A stretch of 46,914 bases of DNA from an uncultured Eubacteriales bacterium (GCA_902761755.1 CACWLP010000011.1:1-46914); one strand, 5' to 3'. Numbered from the stretch's first letter, positions 17,221-25,807 are shown. Notes: generated by a model not told the origin, from the sequence alone. A program made the numbers and translations.

Positions 17221-19620
17221 TTATTTGATTTCACCCAGGGCATAGAAAGCGCGGGTTCTGCCAGCCAGCCAGGCGTTTTCCGTTACACGGAAGGAATCCT
17301 TAAGGCGGATATCCTCGGAGGAAGAACCGATCTGCACCTCAAATTCGCCCTTCTCGATCTTCCAACGCATGTTTTCGTCCAGAAAAGCCATCTGGCTGGG
17401 CTGCAGAGCAAAGGTTACTTCTTTCCCTTCGCCGGGCTGCAATTCCACACGGGCAAAACCCTGCAATTCTTTATTCGGCCGGGTCATGGAGGCGTGGATA
17501 TCTTTTACGTAGAGCTGCACGATTTCTGTTCCGTCGCATTTCCCGGTGTTCTTTACCTTCAAAGAAATATTCACTGCTTCAAAGGGTTTGGTTTCCTTTT
17601 TGTCTAAGGTTAAATCGCTGTATTCAAATTCGGTATAGCTCAGGCCGTAGCCGAAGCAGTAGCGGGGACGGTGGGAGCAATCCACGTAATCCGTAAAGCC
17701 GATGCTGGGAGCCTGTGTCCACATGGAACCGTTGGGATGGTTGTAGTAAACGGGGATCTGCCCCGCGCAGCGGGCGGTGGACAGGGGCATTTTGCCGGAG
17801 GGATTCAGGCGGCCCAGCAGGGCGTCGGTGACGGCTTCCGCTGTATAAACGGCGGGGTTCCAGCATTCCAGGATCGCGTCCAGACACGCATCCGCCGCGT
17901 CGCTGGAGATGGGCCGACCGTCAAAGTGAATGCCGATCAGGGGCTTGCCCAGCTTTTTCGCTTCCCGGATAAAGGCGTCCTGGCAGGCGGGCAGGTTGAT
18001 GTTGGTGCCGTCCACACCCTCGCCCATGGTGGCGATGGAGCCGGAACCGTTTTTGCCGCCCAGGGTCAAGAGGATCACATCAGCCTGTTTGGCAATCTCC
18101 ATTGCATCCGGGAACAGGCTTTCATCCGCGCCTGCCTTGTGATAGCCAGGAGCGTACAGGATGCGGGTATCCGGCAATTTCTCTGTCAAAACCTGGAGAA
18201 GGTTTTTGCAGTGGGGCTTTAATTTGGTCAGCACGCCGGTAAATTCTTCGTTTTCGTCGTCCTCCACGCTGGTGCCGGGCACAAAACGCACTTCATTTTT
18301 GACGCCATTACCATTGACGCCAGCCATAGAATTGCGGGCGGCGTGCTTGGCCTCCACCATGGACAAATGAGTGTAGCCGCCGAAATAATACCGGGCGTTA
18401 GCCGCGGCGGGGCCGATAACGGCAATAGTCTTTTCCCTGCCAGTCAGGGGCAGCGCGCCGTCGTTTTTCAGCAGCACCAGCGCTTCCCGGGCGGACAGGG
18501 CGGCCAGCTGTTCATCCTCCGCGTGATGCACAGTTTTGTCCAATTCCTCGCCCTCCAGGGCAAAGGGATGCTCAAACAGGCCCATGCGGAATTTGGCTTC
18601 CAGCACCCGGGTCACCACGTTGTCCAGCAGGGCCATATCCGCTTCGCCGTCGGCAAACTTCTGCTTTAGCTCATCGGCATAAGCCTTGGGCATAGGCAGC
18701 TCCACGTCCAGGCCCGCGGCCAGGCAGCGCAGGCCCGCGTCGCCCATGGTTTCGCCGATGCCCTGATATTCATGGGCATTACTGGCCCCGCCGTAGTCGG
18801 ACACGGTGACGCCTTCAAAGCCCATTTCGCCCCGCAGGATGCCGTTCAGGTAATGCTTGGAGGCATGGATGGGCAATCCGTTCACGGAACCATAGCAGGG
18901 CATGACGCCCTTGAGGCCCGCTTCGGTGATGGCCGCCTGGAAGGGCTTGCCGTAGATTTCCAGCAGCAGCCTGTCCCCGGCGTCCACATGCGCGCCATGG
19001 ATGGCCCCGGCGGAATTATGGAAGCCGAAGAAATGCTTGGCGGAAGCGTCCGGAGTGCGGCCTGCGGTTTCGGTCTCCTGGATGCCGTGGGTGTAGGCCG
19101 AGCCCATAGCGGCGGCCAGGGTGGGGTCCTCCCCGTAGGGCTCGCACTGACGGCCCATGCGGGAATCCCGGGAAATATCCAATACAGGCGCTAAAACCTG
19201 GGTGATGCCGACCGCCGCTTCCTGGCGGGACACGGTTTCGCCGATCTCCCTCTCCAGCTCTGGGTCAAAGGAGGAGCCCCGGGCGACGCCGGAAGGAAAG
19301 GTGGTGGTATCCTGCATCAGCGGCCCGCACAGGCCTTCCATGTGAAACACGGCAGGAATGTGATGACGGCTGTTTTCCATCACGATGGTCTGCAATTGCC
19401 GCTGCCAGGCTGCCACTTCCTCCAGGCTGTCGCAGGAGCGGAACTCCAGGGAGCTTATCTGGCCGATGCCGTTTTTGAAGAAGGCCGCCATGCGGTCCTC
19501 CGCCCCTTTGATGGCGAACACGCCCACCAACTGGGCCATCTTTTCGTCCAGGTTCATTTCCTGCAAAAGCAATTCCGCCCGCTTCCGGGGGGCCAGGGAT
19601 GCGTTCATGTATTCCTTCAT
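17221..19620 (-). CDS. GH3 beta-glycosidase (beta-glucosidase/beta-xylosidase type)
   Basis: This 799-residue protein has the three GH3 domains. The N-terminal TIM barrel contains HMEGLCGP, PVLDISRDSRMGRQCEPYGED, SAKHFFGFH and the nucleophile in VTVSDYGG (Asp275). The alpha/beta sandwich carries KTIAVIGPAAANARYYFGG and LGGKNGSGS, and a C-terminal FN3-like domain has RPRYCFGYGLSYTEF. I chose the ATG at 19620, preceded by AAAGGAG. A longer frame to 19743 would overlap the upstream gene. No signal peptide. Several GH3 enzymes of this length release beta-xylose or beta-glucose, and motifs alone do not decide between them. Confidence 0.9.
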   Translation of the reverse strand: MKEYMNASLAPRKRAELLLQEMNLDEKMAQLVGVFAIKGAEDRMAAFFKNGIGQISSLEFRSCDSLEEVAAWQRQLQTIVMENSRHHIPAVFHMEGLCGPLMQDTTTFPSGVARGSSFDPELEREIGETVSRQEAAVGITQVLAPVLDISRDSRMGRQCEPYGEDPTLAAAMGSAYTHGIQETETAGRTPDASAKHFFGFHNSAGAIHGAHVDAGDRLLLEIYGKPFQAAITEAGLKGVMPCYGSVNGLPIHASKHYLNGILRGEMGFEGVTVSDYGGASNAHEYQGIGETMGDAGLRCLAAGLDVELPMPKAYADELKQKFADGEADMALLDNVVTRVLEAKFRMGLFEHPFALEGEELDKTVHHAEDEQLAALSAREALVLLKNDGALPLTGREKTIAVIGPAAANARYYFGGYTHLSMVEAKHAARNSMAGVNGNGVKNEVRFVPGTSVEDDENEEFTGVLTKLKPHCKNLLQVLTEKLPDTRILYAPGYHKAGADESLFPDAMEIAKQADVILLTLGGKNGSGSIATMGEGVDGTNINLPACQDAFIREAKKLGKPLIGIHFDGRPISSDAADACLDAILECWNPAVYTAEAVTDALLGRLNPSGKMPLSTARCAGQIPVYYNHPNGSMWTQAPSIGFTDYVDCSHRPRYCFGYGLSYTEFEYSDLTLDKKETKPFEAVNISLKVKNTGKCDGTEIVQLYVKDIHASMTRPNKELQGFARVELQPGEGKEVTFALQPSQMAFLDENMRWKIEKGEFEVQIGSSSEDIRLKDSFRVTENAWLAGRTRAFYALGEIK

Positions 19621-19637
19621 GGTCGATTCTCCTTTGA

Positions 19638-21176
19638 TTATTGAATCCGGGTAATGAGCAGGGCCAGGTTGTCCCGCCCGGGCAGGGTCAGCTTGGTTTC
19701 GCCACTGATGTTTTGGGCGATCACTTCCCGGGTCATGTTCCACACGTCGATCAGTTCGGCCTTGTAAAGCTTGTCCGCTGGCAGCCTCACGGTCTGCTCA
19801 CCGTAGCATTGCAGATCGAAATAGGTCAGGTACGCTTCCTCGCCGCACCGGGCCTCCCAGGCGTGCTCCCCGCCCAGGTGGGCTGTGCGGTCCTTTTCGG
19901 GCATGCGGTGGATGCTGTCGGAAAAGGCCTGGAAAAAGCTGCGCATTTCCTGGGGGATCAACTCCATATCCACCGGCTCATCCGACCGGGCCAGGTCCAG
20001 GAAGCCGCCCTCCTTAGGGGTCAGCGGCCCCGGCAGGCCTTCCATGATCTTCCGCAGGAAGGCAATGCGTTTGGGGCTTTCGCCTTTGAGAACGCCGCCC
20101 CGGGCCCACCAGAGGATTTCATCATCCGATAAGAAGGTTTCCCCGTGGGTGCAGTACGCGCCGGAGGCATAGCAGCGCCAGAAGCGGCGCACCATTTCCA
20201 TCCCGCTGATGCTGCCCCAGAAGTGAGGCAGATTGCCCTCATAGCAGCATTCGTCAATCACCACGGGCTTTTTGTATTCGCGTATCCACCGGGGAATTTC
20301 GGATAATCCCTTGGTTTGCAGGCTGGCGTGGGTGATGTTTTTCCGGGTATGGTTCCAGAAGCACATGCAGTTGTGGTTAGACAGCAGATGATGGAAGGGG
20401 TCGTTGGCGGCGACAAATTCCTCAATTTCTTCCCAATCGGCCAGGCTCTTGTGGGTCATGTTCAAATCGTATTCGTTGGCCAGGCTCCACCAGATGTTGG
20501 GGAAGGCGCTCAGGCGGCGCAGCAGGTAATCCAGATAGATCAGGTTGTCCCGCTGAGCCAGCTCGGAAAATCCCCACCGGTCATAGGGATGGAACAGGAT
20601 CAGATCGATCTGGATATCCATTTCCGCAATTCGTTTCAATATTTTTTCAAACCGATGCCAGAAGGCGATGCAGGGCCGGTTCACGTCCCAGCCGCTATCC
20701 GCCTTTTTTTCAAAGGCGTAGCAGGGCGGCTCGTTGTGGTTGTAATCATAATGCTTGGGGAACACGCACATGCGCACTTTGTTGAAGGGGGCGGCTTTCA
20801 GGCTTTCCAGGGTCTGCTCCACCAGCGCGTCGTCCTGATGGGCCAGGGCGTACACCGTGGTGCCGAAGGGGATGAACAGCGTGCCGTCTTCGTATTCAAA
20901 GTGGGTATCGACGGCCTTTACCAAGCCATGAGCATTTTCTGCTGCTTCACAGATTTCTGTTCCCTCAGCGTTCACCGCGCCTGTGACCTTCCAATGCCAT
21001 TCCCCGGCAGTCTCCGGCAGGAAGCGTACGATATACCGTCCTTCTCCGTCAAAAAAGCCCTTGACGGTTTTGACGGTATCGCCGCAGGTAAATTCCGCCG
21101 TCAGATTGATCTGCGCCCAATTGCCCGTCAGCGCTTCGCCGGGAAATGCCAGTTCAAATAATTCATAACGTTTCAT
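19638..21176 (-). CDS. Apiosidase-like glycoside hydrolase (DUF5060-DUF4038-DUF5605)
   Basis: The 512 residues fall into an N-terminal beta-sandwich (about 1-85; FELAFPGEALTGNWAQ, FFDGEGRYIVRFLP) matching DUF5060, and a TIM barrel (about 95-380; FIPFGTTVYALAHQ, FNKVRMCVFPKHYDYN, LILFHPYDRWGF). The C-terminal sandwich matches DUF5605. In the barrel, WWSLANEYDL supplies a clan-A-style acid/base Glu (about 235) and KPVVIDECCYEG a likely nucleophile Glu (about 309). The DUF4038 barrel is the catalytic fold of GH140 apiosidase, which frees D-apiose from rhamnogalacturonan II. Whether this member has that activity is inference. Its presence with the isomerase, kinase and split transketolase makes apiose a good guess. 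No signal peptide. Confidence 0.8.
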   Translation of the reverse strand: MKRYELFELAFPGEALTGNWAQINLTAEFTCGDTVKTVKGFFDGEGRYIVRFLPETAGEWHWKVTGAVNAEGTEICEAAENAHGLVKAVDTHFEYEDGTLFIPFGTTVYALAHQDDALVEQTLESLKAAPFNKVRMCVFPKHYDYNHNEPPCYAFEKKADSGWDVNRPCIAFWHRFEKILKRIAEMDIQIDLILFHPYDRWGFSELAQRDNLIYLDYLLRRLSAFPNIWWSLANEYDLNMTHKSLADWEEIEEFVAANDPFHHLLSNHNCMCFWNHTRKNITHASLQTKGLSEIPRWIREYKKPVVIDECCYEGNLPHFWGSISGMEMVRRFWRCYASGAYCTHGETFLSDDEILWWARGGVLKGESPKRIAFLRKIMEGLPGPLTPKEGGFLDLARSDEPVDMELIPQEMRSFFQAFSDSIHRMPEKDRTAHLGGEHAWEARCGEEAYLTYFDLQCYGEQTVRLPADKLYKAELIDVWNMTREVIAQNISGETKLTLPGRDNLALLITRIQ

Positions 21177-21190
21177 TGCGGCTGCACTCC

Positions 21191-22255
21191 TTATTCAAAT
21201 TCATCTAAACTCCATTGATCCCGCCAGTCCAGAATACCCATCTCTCCCTCGAAACGGAAAGGCAGCCACACATAGCGCGCTTTGGAGGTATCCATCGCGC
21301 TGTCCGGAGGCAGCAGCTTTTGCAATTCCGCCATGCGGGCTTCTTCTGCAGGCGTTCTTTCTTCCGCAAACCGCAGGCGAAACCATTCGCCGTAATCCTG
21401 ATAGCGCAGAGCCATGAATGCCGGGGCCCAGCGATCCGCCAGGCTAATGAACAGATCTTTTTTGCCAGGCACCTTGAACACCGATGAGATTTGGGAATGG
21501 AAGGAGGTTTGGCTTTCATCCCCGGGATGGGGATCGCCCAGCACCCGATAGGGCCCGTGCCAGGTATCAGCCACAGCGAGCTGGGAAGGATTGGGCAGAT
21601 AGCCCGTAGTTCCGCTGGTGACCAGATAATGCTTGCCGTGCCGGATAAAATGCGCCGTGGCTTCCCGCACAAAGGGCGGCTGGGGCTGGGGAAAATGCGT
21701 GGAGTAATAGCCGGTCACGTTTGTATAATCCTCCGTCAGATCGGCAATGATGGTTTCACTATGCACCCGCTCGAAGAAATAGTAGCCTTTCCCATCCGGC
21801 GCGGCGGCCAGGTCGAAATCCCCGGCGCTCATGCCCAGCGGGCGCAGCCCCTTGCGGACGATGGTGTACGGCCCCAGCAGGCGATTTGCGGTCAGCACGG
21901 TTTCGGTCTGCTCGCCGTTCTTTTCCATGATTTTCAGCCAGCAGACGTATTGTTTCGTGCGTTTGTTATACAGGATATGCGGCCGGTCCATCATGCTGGC
22001 AGGGTGCAGGGGGGATTGCGTGTCTGTTTCATCCGGTGGAATGATCAGCCCGCAGTCCTCCCAGTTATAGAGGTCTCGGGAGCGGTAGCAGCGCACACCC
22101 CAATGCCAGATGCCGTTCTTTCCGTCGGTCTTTTCCTTGTTTTCGCCGTACCAGTAATGGATGCCGTTCACAGTCAAAATGCTGCCGCCGTGGGCCTGGA
22201 TGGGCTTGCCGTTGGTATCCAGCCATTCCTGACCGGGATAAAACGCACGCTGCAT
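21191..22255 (-). CDS. GH43-family glycosidase (exo-galactanase-like subgroup)
   Basis: This 354-residue five-bladed beta-propeller enzyme opens with WLDTNGKPIQAHGGSILTVN followed by YWYGENKEKTDG. That block is typical of the GH43 subgroup containing exo-beta-1,3-galactanases (subfamily 24/34 type). Further propeller motifs are MMDRPHILYNKRTKQYVCW, FDLAAAPDGKGYYFFE and TSGTTGYLPNPS. It has no carbohydrate-binding domain and no signal peptide, so it would act on imported oligosaccharides. It is the second gene of the operon, 91 nt after the secreted protein, and the gap holds two hairpins. The ribosome site is AAAGGAG, 9 nt before the ATG. The subgroup assignment is from motif memory. The released sugar (galactose or arabinose) is uncertain. 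Confidence 0.78.
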   Translation of the reverse strand: MQRAFYPGQEWLDTNGKPIQAHGGSILTVNGIHYWYGENKEKTDGKNGIWHWGVRCYRSRDLYNWEDCGLIIPPDETDTQSPLHPASMMDRPHILYNKRTKQYVCWLKIMEKNGEQTETVLTANRLLGPYTIVRKGLRPLGMSAGDFDLAAAPDGKGYYFFERVHSETIIADLTEDYTNVTGYYSTHFPQPQPPFVREATAHFIRHGKHYLVTSGTTGYLPNPSQLAVADTWHGPYRVLGDPHPGDESQTSFHSQISSVFKVPGKKDLFISLADRWAPAFMALRYQDYGEWFRLRFAEERTPAEEARMAELQKLLPPDSAMDTSKARYVWLPFRFEGEMGILDWRDQWSLDEFE

Positions 22256-22270
22256 GGAAGGAATCTCCTT

Positions 22271-22333
22271 TTTTGAAAAGGCCGCCGTCCAATACGGGCG
22301 GCGGCACTGAGTTGATCAGAGGCAGCCTCTGAT
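22271..22333 (-). terminator. Two intercistronic hairpins, the second attenuator-like
   Basis: Right after the secreted-protein stop, the minus strand holds a perfect 8-bp hairpin (arms 22333-22326 and 22322-22315, 3-nt loop). A GC-rich hairpin follows (arms 22305-22299 and 22287-22281) and then a short CTTTTC. The weak T tract suggests partial termination or protection of the upstream mRNA end, which would give more of the first gene than of the glycosidases. Such hairpins often follow the first, highly expressed gene in sugar-uptake operons. Confidence 0.55.
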
Positions 22334-22346
22334 GATTTGCAAATGA

Positions 22347-23411
22347 TTACTCCGTTACGAACTTCAGGGTCTGTTCGATGGCGCCGAAGGGCTGCACATC
22401 ATCCACCTTGTAGTTGAGCACCATATCGGCGGCATAGCCTTCGGTGGTCAGATCGCCGGCAGTCTCGAAGTGAATGATGAAGGAATAAGTGGTCATGTCG
22501 ATCTCATAGGTGCCCTTGTCCACATCCATTTTGTTGCCCATGAAGTCGGCATACAGCTGCACAGTGTTGTCGCTCAGCAGGTTGCAGATGAAGTCGGCGT
22601 TGGTGCCTTCCATGCCGGGTACAGGGATTTCGCCTTTCAGAGCATAGGCCACTTCCACGGGCTTCACTTCCACCAGCGCCACTTCTTCGCCGCTGTCGGA
22701 AGCATAGGTGTAGGTTCCGTCTTCATTCTTGGTCACCTTCGCACCCTCATCGCTCTCAGAATCAGGTGTCAGGGTGATTTCGGTCTGGTCGGCGTTCATG
22801 GCATAGGTGCCTTCCACAAAGAAGACGATCAGGTCTTCATACTTGCCGTTGACCTTCAGCTTCAAAGTCGCGGTGTCGTCATCGGGGTTGATGAGGCTCA
22901 GCAGCTCCACAGCGGGCTCGCCGGCATACTGAGCGGCAAATTTGCTGTTCTCAGGATCGGTATCCAGGTTCAGGGCGCAGTTGCCGCCGCCCACGCCGGT
23001 GATGGCGGCCATGTCGTTGTAAATGTGCTCGGCGTCCATGGCGCAGCGGTCGATTTCCTTGCCGTCGAAATCATAGAAAACCACAGTGTAGGGAGCGGTG
23101 GCTTCGGTCATGGTGCCCGCTTCGCTGGCGGCGCGGTCCATGGCCACGCTGTAAGCGCGTTCCTCGGCGAGCACCTCATAGGTGCCGTCAAAGGTGATCT
23201 GATCCATGCACATGCCGGCGTGGAATACTTTTCCGAGGCCGGGAATCTCATCGTAGAAGTGGATATAGTAATTCATGAACATGGTACCCACATCATAGCC
23301 ATAGGAATAGTAGGTGCCAGCCAGATTGGGCGCTTCGCCTTCCGCCTGAGCGAAAGCAGCCAGTGAAAGGGACAGGACTAGGCAAAGCAGCAGGGCGATC
23401 GCTTTTTTCAT
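22347..23411 (-). CDS. Secreted protein of unknown function, first gene of GH operon
   Basis: The 354-residue protein begins with a clear Sec signal peptide (MKKAIALLLCLVLSLSLAA, then FAQAEG with an AQA-like cleavage site). There is no lipobox cysteine. The mature part is acidic and built of repeated beta-strand units, each with a GTY motif (GTYYSYGYDVG, GTYEVLAEE, GTYAMNADQ, GTYTYASDS, GTYEIDMTT). The last part, ICNLLSDNTVQLYADFMGN then GTYEID, reads like a lipocalin-type barrel. I recognise no catalytic motif. AAGGAGG lies 8-9 nt before the ATG. An upstream in-frame ATG has no ribosome site. As the first gene behind the shared operator, with an attenuator after it, it may be abundant outside the cell. 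Ligand binding is only a guess. Confidence 0.75.
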   Translation of the reverse strand: MKKAIALLLCLVLSLSLAAFAQAEGEAPNLAGTYYSYGYDVGTMFMNYYIHFYDEIPGLGKVFHAGMCMDQITFDGTYEVLAEERAYSVAMDRAASEAGTMTEATAPYTVVFYDFDGKEIDRCAMDAEHIYNDMAAITGVGGGNCALNLDTDPENSKFAAQYAGEPAVELLSLINPDDDTATLKLKVNGKYEDLIVFFVEGTYAMNADQTEITLTPDSESDEGAKVTKNEDGTYTYASDSGEEVALVEVKPVEVAYALKGEIPVPGMEGTNADFICNLLSDNTVQLYADFMGNKMDVDKGTYEIDMTTYSFIIHFETAGDLTTEGYAADMVLNYKVDDVQPFGAIEQTLKFVTE

Positions 23412-23455
23412 GGTGTTTTTCCTCCTTGCCATCTTGCGGATGGGTTGTTTTCTGA

Positions 23456-23494
23456 CACGGAACCATTATCCGTGCTGATGGCACCATTATGCCA
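23456..23494 (-). other. Two adjacent hairpins with matching loops
   Basis: On the minus strand, TGGCA-TAATGG-TGCCA (23494-23479) is followed by CACGGA... in the form of a second stem, 23474-23469 with 23461-23456. The loop is TAATGGT. Both loops share TAATGG while the stems differ. The first overlaps the proposed -10 hexamer, and only the second would lie wholly in the 5' untranslated region of the secreted-protein gene. Function unknown. Confidence 0.4.
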
Positions 23495-23551
23495 TTGACG
23501 GAGGAAAAATGCTGTATGAAATCCGATGAAAAATCCTGCTGATCCGACATG
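23486..23551 (-). promoter_or_regulatory. Candidate YesN operator pair plus -10 (nine-gene GH operon)
   Basis: On the minus strand a distal half-site CATGTCGGATCA (CGG 23546-23544) and a proximal half-site TCATCGGATTTC (CGG 23525-23523) are 21 bp apart. A -10-like CATAAT (23491-23486) begins exactly 31 bp after the proximal CGG. No -35 consensus is present. The pair starts 5 nt after the yesN stop codon, so this promoter lies directly between the regulator gene and the operon it is proposed to control. Confidence 0.65.
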
Positions 23552-23555
23552 AATG

Positions 23556-24326
23556 CTACTTGCGGATCTGCTTCTGATACTCCCGGGGCGTCATGCCATA
23601 GTGTTTTTTGAATTGTTCGGTAAAGTAGGAATAATTGCCGAAGCCCACCGTGTTGGCGACCATGGAAATGGTCAGATCTTCCCGCTGCAGCAGCTCTCCG
23701 GCAAGACGAATGCGCTTCTCCTGAATGTATTCCGAAACAGTCATGCCGTATTTTTTCTTGAAAAGGCGGGTCAGGTGATCCGCGCTCACATAGCACAGCG
23801 TGGCTAAATCCCGAACGGAAAGCTCCTCCGCCAGGTGGCTGTCAATGTACCCCACAGCCATTTCCAGCGCGTTTACAGCGTCCCCCTTCGTTTCCTTCGC
23901 CAGTGAATCAATAAACTGCTGCCCGTATTGGCGGATCTGTTCATTCTGCCGCCGCTGATTCACCTTCTCCTTGGCCCGAAGAAGGATCTCGGTAAGCTTT
24001 TGATACCGGACAGGCTTTAGCACATATTCCATACAGTTCAGACGCACAGCTGTCTGGGCATAGTCAAATTCGTCATGACAGGTCAAAATAATACATTCCG
24101 TATTCGCACTGTGCTCATTCATGTAGGCGATCAGCTTCAGCCCGCTTTCTCCCGGCATTTCAATATCGCTGACAAGGATATCCACATAGGTTTTTTTGAC
24201 GATGCTCACGGCCTCTTCATAGCTGCAAGCTGTCAAAACCTTGTCAAAGCCCAGCAAATCCCAGTTGATGCCATCCAGCATTCCCTGAATAGCAAATTGT
24301 TCATCGTCCACAATCAGGATGTTCAT
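23556..24326 (-). CDS. yesN: YesN-type response regulator, AraC-family DNA-binding domain
   Basis: This 256-residue protein has a receiver domain (1-115) with the acidic pocket ILIVDDEQ, phospho-acceptor Asp54 in LVSDIEMPG and the Lys of VLKPV. A short linker and a two-helix-turn-helix AraC domain follow (about 155-256; LSVRDLATLCYVSADHLTRL, TISMVANTVGFGNYSYF, MTPREYQKQI). Many YesN proteins are about 500 residues, so this is a compact version without the central region. The ATG overlaps the yesM stop (ATGA), so the two are made together. As the only DNA-binding regulator visible here it is the natural candidate for the 21-bp direct-repeat operators, because AraC-type domains bind such tandem half-sites. 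Confidence 0.93.
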   Translation of the reverse strand: MNILIVDDEQFAIQGMLDGINWDLLGFDKVLTACSYEEAVSIVKKTYVDILVSDIEMPGESGLKLIAYMNEHSANTECIILTCHDEFDYAQTAVRLNCMEYVLKPVRYQKLTEILLRAKEKVNQRRQNEQIRQYGQQFIDSLAKETKGDAVNALEMAVGYIDSHLAEELSVRDLATLCYVSADHLTRLFKKKYGMTVSEYIQEKRIRLAGELLQREDLTISMVANTVGFGNYSYFTEQFKKHYGMTPREYQKQIRK

Positions 24327-25738
24327 GTACGCTCCTCTTCTTCATTGTCCGATGCCAGGAATGGCACCACCATGTAGACCTGTGTCCCTTTTCCTTTTTC
24401 GCTGGAAAAATTCACCTCTCCTTCTTCCCCGTAAAACAATTCGATGCGCCGCAGGCAATTATAGATGCCAATGTGTTTTTTCCCGCTCTCGTCAATATAG
24501 GGTTCGTGGGCTTTCAGCTTTTCCAGCACTTCCGGCAGGATGCCGCTGCCCGTATCGGTGATGGCGATATGCAGGGCGTCTTTTCCCTTCTTGTTTTGTT
24601 CCTTTCGCACGGAGACCACGATTTCGATGGCTTCTTTGGGCTCCAGCGCGTACTTGATGGCATTCTCCACAAAGTTTTCGATCAGCAGCGGCGGGATCTG
24701 GGCGGTCAGGCATTCCTCCTCCGCCTGGTACACATAGGAAAAACGGCCCGGAAAACGGATGCGCTGGATGCGGATGAAATTATCCACAAATTCCAGTTCC
24801 TGCCGAATTGTCACCAGCTGCTGCCCCCGGCGCAATACATAGCGGAAATAGTCCACCAGACACAGGGTATAGTCCTGGATCACGGGATAGTTTTTGCTTT
24901 CCGCCAGAGCATAGATTGTATTGTAGGAGTTCAGCAGCATGTGAGGATTTACCTGCAGGCGCAGATTGTCCATCTCGGTTTCCAGGAGCTTGATATCCTT
25001 TTCATGGGAAACCTGGATTTCCTCAGCCATCCGGTTGAAGTCATCAAAGATCAACAGAAAATCATCGCTGATTTTTCCGGATTGCGGCGGAATCCGGTAA
25101 GCGCTGTCCGTTCCCAGCGTGTCGATGGCATTCCGCAGCGTGCCCATGGGATGGAGGATGTCAAGGCGGAGCCGTTTGTACAAAAAAGGGCTGAGCATCA
25201 GCGTGGCCATGGAGATAATCAAACCGATCCAAAGGACAAATGGCACGTGGACCAGGGCAAAATGATACGGGAAGGTAACCAGAACCCGAAAAGGCAGCTC
25301 CTCCCCCTGCCATTCATATTTATAAGGGTTTTTCCTTAACGCTTCAAATTCTTCCGGAGATTCGGTATAAGAACCGTCATTTGACAGCAAAAAAGCCTGG
25401 CTACCGTCCAGGGAAACGTAAATTTCCCCTTCATACGCTTCCACATAAGTATAGAACTGTCTGAATTTTTGGGATATTCCGGCAGGAAAATCCGTAAGAG
25501 GATCCCAGCTGTCCGCTTCAGACTGAAGTGCCGCTGTTTTCAGAAACGACGACAGCCCGTTATTTCCGATCTGATAGGTCAGCTCGCGGCTCTGCACAAT
25601 GGAAATGACAGAGATAATCACGCAGATCAGGCAAACAGGCAACACCAGAGCCAGCATCATTGTCATAAGCCTGGGCCGGAGGCGGCGGAAGAATTCATGG
25701 CTCCAGAACCAACCCTTGAACATCTGAAGAGATTTCAT
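24323..25738 (-). CDS. yesM: YesM-type sensor histidine kinase
   Basis: This 471-residue membrane kinase has TM1 at about 25-50 (MMLALVLPVCLICVIISVIS), a short extracellular segment of about 125 residues, TM2 at about 165-190 (FVLWIGLIISMATLML), a HAMP-like region and a His_kinase domain. The phospho-accepting motif is LQVNPHMLLNSYN, with the usual Phe after His replaced by Met. IPPLLIENFVENAIKYAL and DTGSGI form the ATP-binding part. The sensor segment is shorter than the roughly 250-residue Cache domains of most YesM proteins. I chose the ATG at 25738, preceded by GGGAGG. The longer frame starts upstream of the transcribed region. It probably senses an extracellular saccharide, perhaps through a binding partner. 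Confidence 0.92.
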   Translation of the reverse strand: MKSLQMFKGWFWSHEFFRRLRPRLMTMMLALVLPVCLICVIISVISIVQSRELTYQIGNNGLSSFLKTAALQSEADSWDPLTDFPAGISQKFRQFYTYVEAYEGEIYVSLDGSQAFLLSNDGSYTESPEEFEALRKNPYKYEWQGEELPFRVLVTFPYHFALVHVPFVLWIGLIISMATLMLSPFLYKRLRLDILHPMGTLRNAIDTLGTDSAYRIPPQSGKISDDFLLIFDDFNRMAEEIQVSHEKDIKLLETEMDNLRLQVNPHMLLNSYNTIYALAESKNYPVIQDYTLCLVDYFRYVLRRGQQLVTIRQELEFVDNFIRIQRIRFPGRFSYVYQAEEECLTAQIPPLLIENFVENAIKYALEPKEAIEIVVSVRKEQNKKGKDALHIAITDTGSGILPEVLEKLKAHEPYIDESGKKHIGIYNCLRRIELFYGEEGEVNFSSEKGKGTQVYMVVPFLASDNEEEERT

Positions 25739-25777
25739 CGATCGATCCCTCCCGGGAAAGACGGTTATACTGCTTTT

Positions 25778-25806
25778 ATTATACACGAAAGCACGACTTT
25801 TGTATA
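25778..25806 (-). promoter_or_regulatory. Sigma-A-type promoter of yesMN
   Basis: On the minus strand TATACA (25806-25801), a 17-nt spacer and a perfect TATAAT (25783-25778) lie 40 nt before the yesM start. No TGTCGGA repeats are present here, unlike the other promoters in the window. This suggests constitutive or separately controlled expression of the regulators. Confidence 0.7.
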
Positions 25807-25807
25807 G

